Shown piece after piece: positions 59,300 through 64,000 of a stretch of 64,000 nucleotides of DNA. Position 1 is the first letter of the stretch; each line of letters opens with the position of its first letter. This stretch comes from CAZDDB01 sp963843285. GTDB lineage: Bacteria > Acidobacteriota > HRBIN11 > JAKEFK01. The stretch lies in the NCBI GenBank assembly GCA_963843285.1, contig CAWJJO010000020.1:186001-250000 (forward strand). The letters run 5' to 3'. The notes under the pieces are model-generated. The model was not told the DNA's origin, made no database searches, and saw nothing but the letters and a program-made list of their open reading frames with translations. The position numbers and the translations under genes were made by a program.

Positions 59300-60376
59300 A
59301 TGACTCTTGATCCAAAACACCTATTCATTCTCCCCGAAAGTACAATTCGTGAAGCGATTGCCTGCATCGATCGCAATGCTCGCGGCATTACCCTCGTGAT
59401 TGATGAGGATGAGCGACTTCTTGGAACCCTTACAGATGGTGATGTGAGGCGTGCGATACTTGCCGGGCTCGGTCTCAATACTCCCGTAAGTATCCTGTTA
59501 AATTCGAAAGCCAATTCGCTTTATCCTGAACCCGTGTATGCTTCTCCCGATACCGATCGAGGCGCACTGTTACAACTGATGCAAGAGCGACGAGTTCGAC
59601 AAATACCGATCCTGGATCCGGAGAAGCGCGTTCTTGGATTGGTTACCATCGACGAACTTCTTCCGAACGAAGTCTTGTCAGTGCAGGCTTTGGTGATGGC
59701 CGGTGGGATTGGTATGCGCATGCTTCCAAAAACGGAAAACTTACCCAAACCGATGTTGCCCGTGGGAGATCGCCCTTTGATGGAAGATATTATCCGACAG
59801 CTTCGCCAGGTAGGCATAAAGCGGGTGAATATTGCGACACATTACAAGTCCGATAAGATTACGGAATATTTTGGAGATGGCCAGGCGTTCGGCATCGATC
59901 TGAAGTATGTAACCGAAGATTCGCCGCTTGGCACAGCGGGAGCAGTTGGCTTACTGGAACACGCGCAGGAACCTTTACTGGTGATCAATGGCGACATACT
60001 CACACGTGTTGATTTTCGAGCCATGTTTGATTTTCACCGGGAACAGCAGGCGGATCTCACGGTGGGAGTCAGACAGTACGATTTACAGGTGCCTTACGGC
60101 GTGATCGAATGCAACGGGATCCATGTTCAACGATTGCTCGAAAAGCCTCTGCTAAATTTTTTGGTGAATGCGGGAATTTACATGCTTTCACCGGCTGTTC
60201 ACAGCTACATTCACAGCGGGCAACGTTTTGACATGACAGACCTGATTCAAGAGTTGATACGCGAGAAGAAATCAGTTGTGAGCTTCCCGATATGGGAATA
60301 CTGGCTGGACATTGGCCAGGTCGCTGACTATGAAAAAGCACAAGCAGACATGAAAAATGGGAGACTCGGTTCTTGA
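59300..60376 (+). CDS. ptmE: CBS-domain nucleotidyltransferase (PtmE-like)
   Basis: The ~358 aa fuse two N-terminal CBS domains (about 10-120: ITLVIDEDERLLGTLTDGDV; ILDPEKRVLGLVTIDELL) to a sugar-1-phosphate nucleotidyltransferase (VQALVMAGGIGMRMLPKTEN, then LPKPMLPVGDRPLMEDIIRQ, LLVINGDILTRVDF). In Campylobacter jejuni PtmE makes GDP-GlcNAc from GlcN-1-P, the entry to legionaminate. The pyrophosphorylase loop has GGIGMRM in place of the usual GGxGTRL. A GTG 6 bases upstream is an alternative start. The stop overlaps legB (TTGA). Confidence 0.88.
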   Translation: MTLDPKHLFILPESTIREAIACIDRNARGITLVIDEDERLLGTLTDGDVRRAILAGLGLNTPVSILLNSKANSLYPEPVYASPDTDRGALLQLMQERRVRQIPILDPEKRVLGLVTIDELLPNEVLSVQALVMAGGIGMRMLPKTENLPKPMLPVGDRPLMEDIIRQLRQVGIKRVNIATHYKSDKITEYFGDGQAFGIDLKYVTEDSPLGTAGAVGLLEHAQEPLLVINGDILTRVDFRAMFDFHREQQADLTVGVRQYDLQVPYGVIECNGIHVQRLLEKPLLNFLVNAGIYMLSPAVHSYIHSGQRFDMTDLIQELIREKKSVVSFPIWEYWLDIGQVADYEKAQADMKNGRLGS

Positions 60377-61353
60377 ATTGGCACGGGAAGAATGTCCTCG
60401 TAACCGGCTCCGCTGGATTCTTAGGCAGTCATTTAGCGGAAAAACTGGTCAGTCTGGGTGCGCGAACTCGATGCATGGTGCATTATAATTCTTCCGGATC
60501 TCATGGCTGGCTCGACCATAGTCCCTTAAAAAAAGAATTTGAGATCTATGCCGGAGATATTTGCGATCCGGACAGTGTCCATCGGGGAATGAAAGACATT
60601 GAGATTGTGTATCACCTTGCGGCATTGATCGGTATTCCTTATTCATATGGCGCCCCGCGATCCTACGTGCGTACTAACATTGAAGGAACTCTCAACGTTG
60701 TTCAGGAAGCAAGAACCGTTGGCGTCGAATATTTAGTTCATACTTCCACAAGCGAAGTCTATGGAACAGCTTCCTACGTACCGATCGATGAAAACCACCC
60801 TTTGAAAGCTCAATCCCCTTATTCGGCGAGCAAGATTGCGGCGGATAAAATTGTAGAATCTTTTCATCGCTCTTTCGGCTTATCCGCTGTGACCATCCGT
60901 CCATTCAACACTTTCGGCCCACGTCAGTCGATGCGCGCTGTCTTACCTACGATTATTTCACAGTGTCTTGCTGCTGACACTTTGCATCTAGGGAATCTTT
61001 ACGCTACCCGCGACTTAAATTACGTGATGGATATGGTTGAAGGATTCGTCTTGTGTGCGACCCCCCAGGCAGTCGGTCAGGTTATAAATATTGGTTCCGG
61101 TCAGGAGATTAGTATTGGTGAGTTGGCGAAGTTGGTTGCGAAACTGACAGGAAGGTCTATAAAAATCGAACGTGATGAAAAACGCGTTCGCCCGAAGGAG
61201 AGTGAGGTAGATCGCTTGCTTGCTGATAATTCCCGGGCTCTCAACTTGATCGGCTGGCAACCCCGGTTTTTGCTCGCAAATGGACTTCAATTGACCATCG
61301 ATTGGATGAGAGACAATATGAAGCACTATCGATGGGATGAATATTCGCTCTGA
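60373..61353 (+). CDS. legB: NAD-dependent sugar 4,6-dehydratase (LegB-type)
   Basis: The 326-aa SDR enzyme starts at a TTG that overlaps the ptmE stop. It shows the NAD motif VLVTGSAGFLGSHLAEKLVS, YHLAALIGIPYSYGAPRSYV, the Ser/Tyr/Lys triad (HTSTSEVYGT; SPYSASKIAADKIV) and TIRPFNTFGPRQSMRAVLPT. This is the sequence style of LegB, which acts on GDP- or UDP-GlcNAc. Together with legC and ptmE it supports the legionaminate assignment. Confidence 0.92.
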   Translation: MNWHGKNVLVTGSAGFLGSHLAEKLVSLGARTRCMVHYNSSGSHGWLDHSPLKKEFEIYAGDICDPDSVHRGMKDIEIVYHLAALIGIPYSYGAPRSYVRTNIEGTLNVVQEARTVGVEYLVHTSTSEVYGTASYVPIDENHPLKAQSPYSASKIAADKIVESFHRSFGLSAVTIRPFNTFGPRQSMRAVLPTIISQCLAADTLHLGNLYATRDLNYVMDMVEGFVLCATPQAVGQVINIGSGQEISIGELAKLVAKLTGRSIKIERDEKRVRPKESEVDRLLADNSRALNLIGWQPRFLLANGLQLTIDWMRDNMKHYRWDEYSL

Positions 61354-61355
61354 AA

Positions 61356-62546
61356 ATGGACAACCCTTCGAAGCAAAATCTCATCCCTCTTTCCGAGCCG
61401 CAAATCGCGGGAAACGAATGGAAATACATCAAGGAATGCCTCGATACAGGCTGGGTGTCATCTGCCGGACCATTTGTCAACCGATTCGAGCAACTGGTGG
61501 CGGATCGTGTCGGAGCCAAATACGCGGTAGCAACCTGTAATGGCACTGCTGCGCTTCATACGGCACTAATTGTTGCGGGTATCCGTCCAGATGATGAAAT
61601 ACTGGTCTCCACTCTCACTTTCATCGCGTCAGCAAATGCCATTCGCTATGCGGGAGCCTGGCCAGTTTTCATGGACTGCGATCGGCAGTACTGGCAGATG
61701 GATCCTGAAAAAGTAATTGAGTTCATCGAAAAACAGTGTCATTGGACAAATGGCGAGTTGAAAAATAATCAATCCGGACGCCCGGTCAAAGCAATCATGC
61801 CATGCCATGTACTTGGTCACTGCGTTGAGATAGACCCCATAGTTGAATTGGCTCGGAAATACGATCTGGTGGTAATCGAAGATGCTGCGGAGAGTCTCGG
61901 AACAAGACATAAAGCAAGGGGACATGCCGGACATCTGGGTAATCTCGGTTGTTTTAGTTTCAATGGTAATAAGATCATTACAACCGGCGGTGGCGGTATG
62001 CTTGTCACAGATGACTACTCGTTGGCCGAAAGAGCGAAGTATCTGACAACCCAAGCCAAAGATGATCCTGTGGAATACATGCACGGTGAAGTGGGATACA
62101 ACTATCGTTTAACGAATATTCAGGCTGCACTAGGATGTGCCCAGATGGAACAACTGGACGACCATATTGCCTCCAAACGACGCATCGCAGCGGTCTACTC
62201 GAATGCGTTTGCAAAGATTCCGGGAATTACGCCGATGATGGAACCTCCCTGGGCGATGAGCACATTCTGGTTGTATACGGCCCTCATTCATGAAAAAGAA
62301 TACGGTATCGACAGCAGATCTCTTCTAGAACGACTCGCAAATGAAGGAATCCAGACAAGACCTTTGTGGCAACCGCTACATCGATCGAATCCTCATCGGA
62401 GCGCCCAGGCTTACCGCATTGAAAACGCCGACGCGATATATCGTGCTGCCTTAAGCTTTCCCAGTTCCCCCGGGCTGACAGTAACAGAGTTACAGTATGT
62501 ACTTCAGTCGGTAGAATCCTTCAGCAGAGCAAGGAATCATGTCTGA
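61356..62546 (+). CDS. legC: PLP-dependent sugar aminotransferase LegC (DegT/DnrJ/EryC1)
   Basis: The enzyme aminates C4 of the 4-keto-6-deoxy sugar. The 396 aa start with IPLSEPQIAGNEWKYIKECL, DTGWVSSAGPFVNRFEQLVA, typical of LegC, then ATCNGTAALHTALIVAGI, the PLP-binding VVIEDAAESLGTRHKARGHA, and the Schiff-base lysine in CFSFNGNKIITTGGGG. The C-terminal EGIQTRPLWQPLHRS is also typical. It follows legB by 2 bases. Confidence 0.94.
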   Translation: MDNPSKQNLIPLSEPQIAGNEWKYIKECLDTGWVSSAGPFVNRFEQLVADRVGAKYAVATCNGTAALHTALIVAGIRPDDEILVSTLTFIASANAIRYAGAWPVFMDCDRQYWQMDPEKVIEFIEKQCHWTNGELKNNQSGRPVKAIMPCHVLGHCVEIDPIVELARKYDLVVIEDAAESLGTRHKARGHAGHLGNLGCFSFNGNKIITTGGGGMLVTDDYSLAERAKYLTTQAKDDPVEYMHGEVGYNYRLTNIQAALGCAQMEQLDDHIASKRRIAAVYSNAFAKIPGITPMMEPPWAMSTFWLYTALIHEKEYGIDSRSLLERLANEGIQTRPLWQPLHRSNPHRSAQAYRIENADAIYRAALSFPSSPGLTVTELQYVLQSVESFSRARNHV

Positions 62547-62602
62547 CTAAAGTTTATGTCGTGATGGAACTTCTCGCGGAATTACGTGCTTGAGGACTAC
62601 GA

Positions 62603-63658
62603 ATGTTGACATTGGAACAAACACTCCGCGATCAGGAAAACCTGGAGGCACTATGTGCCGACAGGCCACTGGTGACGAAGGAAATTTTTGGTCCGAACGC
62701 CTTCTATGGAATCGACTTCATTCTAAAACAATATGTCGGGTTGCATTCTGATTACGCTCTAAAAGCTGTCATTCCTCACGGTGTGTATTACGACGGGAAC
62801 TATTTGTGGGAAGCGGAAAAGATTGCGCTCGTGCCGGCAGTTCTTTGCTATTCTCCATTCCGAAGACGTGTTTATGCGACGCAAACGGAGAAGCTGGTTG
62901 TGCCATCAGCCTCTCCATTCATGTACTTACAGGAACTGATGAAAGGGCAACCTAGGCCTGAGAGAAAGGGGATGATCTTTTTCCCGGCTCATTCCACACA
63001 CCACATCACAGCACAAATGGATATCGAAGGTTTGGCAGATAAACTGTTGGAATTTGGCCGCGAGTATGAGCCTGTTACGGTTTGCATCTACTGGAGAGAC
63101 TTCCATATGGGTCGACACATTCCATTCGAAAAACGGGGCATGCGAATCGTTTCGGCCGGTCATATGTTTGATCCTCACTTTCTGTATCGCTTTTATCACC
63201 TTTGCTCTCTTCACAGTTATGCCGCAAGTAATGAAATTGGCTCCAACCTTTTTTATTCCGTCCGGGTCGGTTGTTCATTTTTTTTGGTGGATACAGCTGT
63301 GACTTTGGAAGGGGATGAAATTGAGCAGGATCTTGAGTCTAGAAGCAAGAGACCCCCCCATCTTCGAGAGTTGTTCAGCAAGCCTGAACCGGCCGCTACG
63401 GAGAAACAGAGACAGGTGGTTGATTTTTATCTCGGCTCGGAGCACCTGAAATCACCGGGAGCATTCAAAGCGCAACTCCGTTACCTGGAATTCCTGGACC
63501 GATTTGGGGTTCTCATCTATAACAAAGGGTTTTCTCTCAGACTCATTTCCCCTTACAGGTACCGCAGGAAAGGCTTGCCACTTCAAAAGGAATATTTGTG
63601 GATTAGAAAAAAACTTTCAGGATTGAAAAGAAAAATACGATACCTCCTTCGGTCGTAA
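62603..63658 (+). CDS. Uncharacterised protein, possible GT-B glycosyltransferase of the nonulosonate locus
   Basis: I do not recognise a named family for these 351 aa. No signal peptide or membrane segment is seen. Features resembling GT-B enzymes: a strand-loop IFFPAHSTHHITAQMDIEGL in mid-protein, VTVCIYWRDFHMG, and SYAASNEIGSNLFYSVRVGC, a pattern like the donor-binding region where a conserved Glu/Ser precedes a glycine-rich strand. The basic C-terminus (RKKLSGLKRKIRYLLRS) could associate with membranes. As the last gene after legC, 56 bases away, it may transfer the nonulosonic acid from CMP to the glycan. This is inference. Confidence 0.7.
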   Translation: MLTLEQTLRDQENLEALCADRPLVTKEIFGPNAFYGIDFILKQYVGLHSDYALKAVIPHGVYYDGNYLWEAEKIALVPAVLCYSPFRRRVYATQTEKLVVPSASPFMYLQELMKGQPRPERKGMIFFPAHSTHHITAQMDIEGLADKLLEFGREYEPVTVCIYWRDFHMGRHIPFEKRGMRIVSAGHMFDPHFLYRFYHLCSLHSYAASNEIGSNLFYSVRVGCSFFLVDTAVTLEGDEIEQDLESRSKRPPHLRELFSKPEPAATEKQRQVVDFYLGSEHLKSPGAFKAQLRYLEFLDRFGVLIYNKGFSLRLISPYRYRRKGLPLQKEYLWIRKKLSGLKRKIRYLLRS

Positions 63659-63740
63659 AGTCGTACGCGAATGATGTGAGCAAGAGCGCAAAGCAATTGA
63701 AGAGATGATCGTTTACGATTTAGAACGAAAAATGAAATGA

Positions 63741-63762
63741 ATCGACCGGGAGGTCATTTTTT
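63741..63762. terminator. Putative bidirectional terminator between the nonulosonate operon and wzm
   Basis: GACC-ggga-GGTC (63744-63755) is followed on the plus strand by ATTTTTT; on the minus strand it is followed by GATTCATTTCATTTTTC. The stem is short (4 bp, perhaps extended by AAAT/ATTT after a bulge), so strength is doubtful. The place between converging genes is right. Confidence 0.4.
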
Positions 63763-64000
63763 CACATCACATCTGACATCGACATCTCTAACTTCTTGAA
63801 ATAGACATAAGAAATCAGACAAAGCGCAATCGCAACAGCGGCAGCGGCTCCCAAATAAGCCAGATCAGGGGGTTTTCCCCAAAGCATGACGCGGCGATAG
63901 GAGTCGATAATGCCGGCCATTGGATTCAACATATACAAACTTCGCCATCTCTCCGGTACTGCGCTGATAGGGTATATAACCGGACTCGCATACATCCAGA
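63762..64000 (-). CDS. wzm: Polysaccharide ABC exporter permease Wzm (partial, C-terminal part)
   Basis: About 79 C-terminal residues are visible; the frame is open past the window edge. They match the end of ABC-2 polysaccharide permeases: WMYASPVIYPISAVPERWRS, LYMLNPMAGIIDSYRRVMLW, then a last transmembrane helix and YVYFKKLEMSMSDVM. It would pair with the Wzt ATPase at 50717, also on the minus strand. Confidence 0.9.
   Translation of the reverse strand, partial: WMYASPVIYPISAVPERWRSLYMLNPMAGIIDSYRRVMLWGKPPDLAYLGAAAAVAIALCLISYVYFKKLEMSMSDVM

Noticed and set aside
1..64000. tRNA, rRNA and riboswitch genes
   Set aside because: I looked through the gaps by eye and found no cloverleaf-like segment, no rRNA sequence and no thiamine (TPP) riboswitch upstream of thiE, which is inside an operon. 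A covariance-model scan would be decisive.

Overview
The window is about 64 kb of bacterial chromosome with roughly 59 protein-coding genes, packed tightly and mostly in operons. I see no rRNA, tRNA or CRISPR array, and no stretch over 300 bases without a gene. The organism is a diderm: it has TonB/ExbB/ExbD, a PilQ secretin, an MsbA-like flippase and many lipoproteins. Type IV pilus genes pilMNOPQ next to PKD lipoproteins, a GWxTD-family protein, DUF4416, a membrane pyrophosphatase and abundant GC-rich palindromic intergenic repeats would fit an uncultured Acidobacteriota or a neighbouring phylum. That placement is an inference and not certain.

Region 1 (1-11569, all minus strand): a partial ABC substrate-binding lipoprotein; an ion-pumping pyrophosphatase; a TonB energy-transduction operon (TPR lipoprotein, tonB, exbB, two exbD); DUF4416; thiE; then a fatty-acid-synthesis block (TPR protein, roadblock protein, accB, accC).

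Region 2 (11616-23485, minus): pilM-N-O-P-Q, each gene touching or nearly touching the next, followed by three lipoproteins. Two of these are built of PKD domains (nine in all), each domain carrying its own cysteine pair. An N-acetylmuramoyl-L-alanine amidase lies upstream behind a near-consensus promoter. Related AGTACT-type palindromes precede both pilM and the amidase.

Region 3 (23504-29525, minus): dprA-topA-trmFO-xerC, the order known from Firmicutes, with a different palindromic repeat in each gap. A perfect 10-bp-arm palindrome lies in the divergent gap beside dprA.

Region 4 (29690-40391, mostly plus): a GWxTD/TPR protein, a four-helix-bundle gene bracketed by oppositely oriented GGTTCAA repeats, an MsbA-like ABC exporter, then yicC-remA-gmk-rpoZ-coaBC-udg-priA, again a classic housekeeping order.

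Region 5 (40430-49842): glycosyltransferases and a GT-C-like membrane protein, then a cytochrome c maturation cluster ccmE-ccmF-ccmH-(ccmI-like)-ccmA. CcmE carries a CXXXY motif in place of the haem-binding histidine, CcmH has a five-cysteine motif, and ccmB, ccmC and ccmG are not seen.

Region 6 (49894-64000): a surface polysaccharide locus. An ABC export pair (wzt at 50717, partial wzm at the right edge) is separated by two sugar oxidoreductases and by an oppositely oriented plus-strand operon. That operon encodes what looks like a complete legionaminic (nonulosonic) acid pathway: CMP-transferase, synthase, GNAT, 2-epimerase, PIG-L deacetylase, NeuD acyltransferase, CBS-nucleotidyltransferase, 4,6-dehydratase, aminotransferase, and a last gene of unknown function that may be the sugar's transferase. 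The GNAT and PIG-L members suggest an unusual N-acyl derivative.
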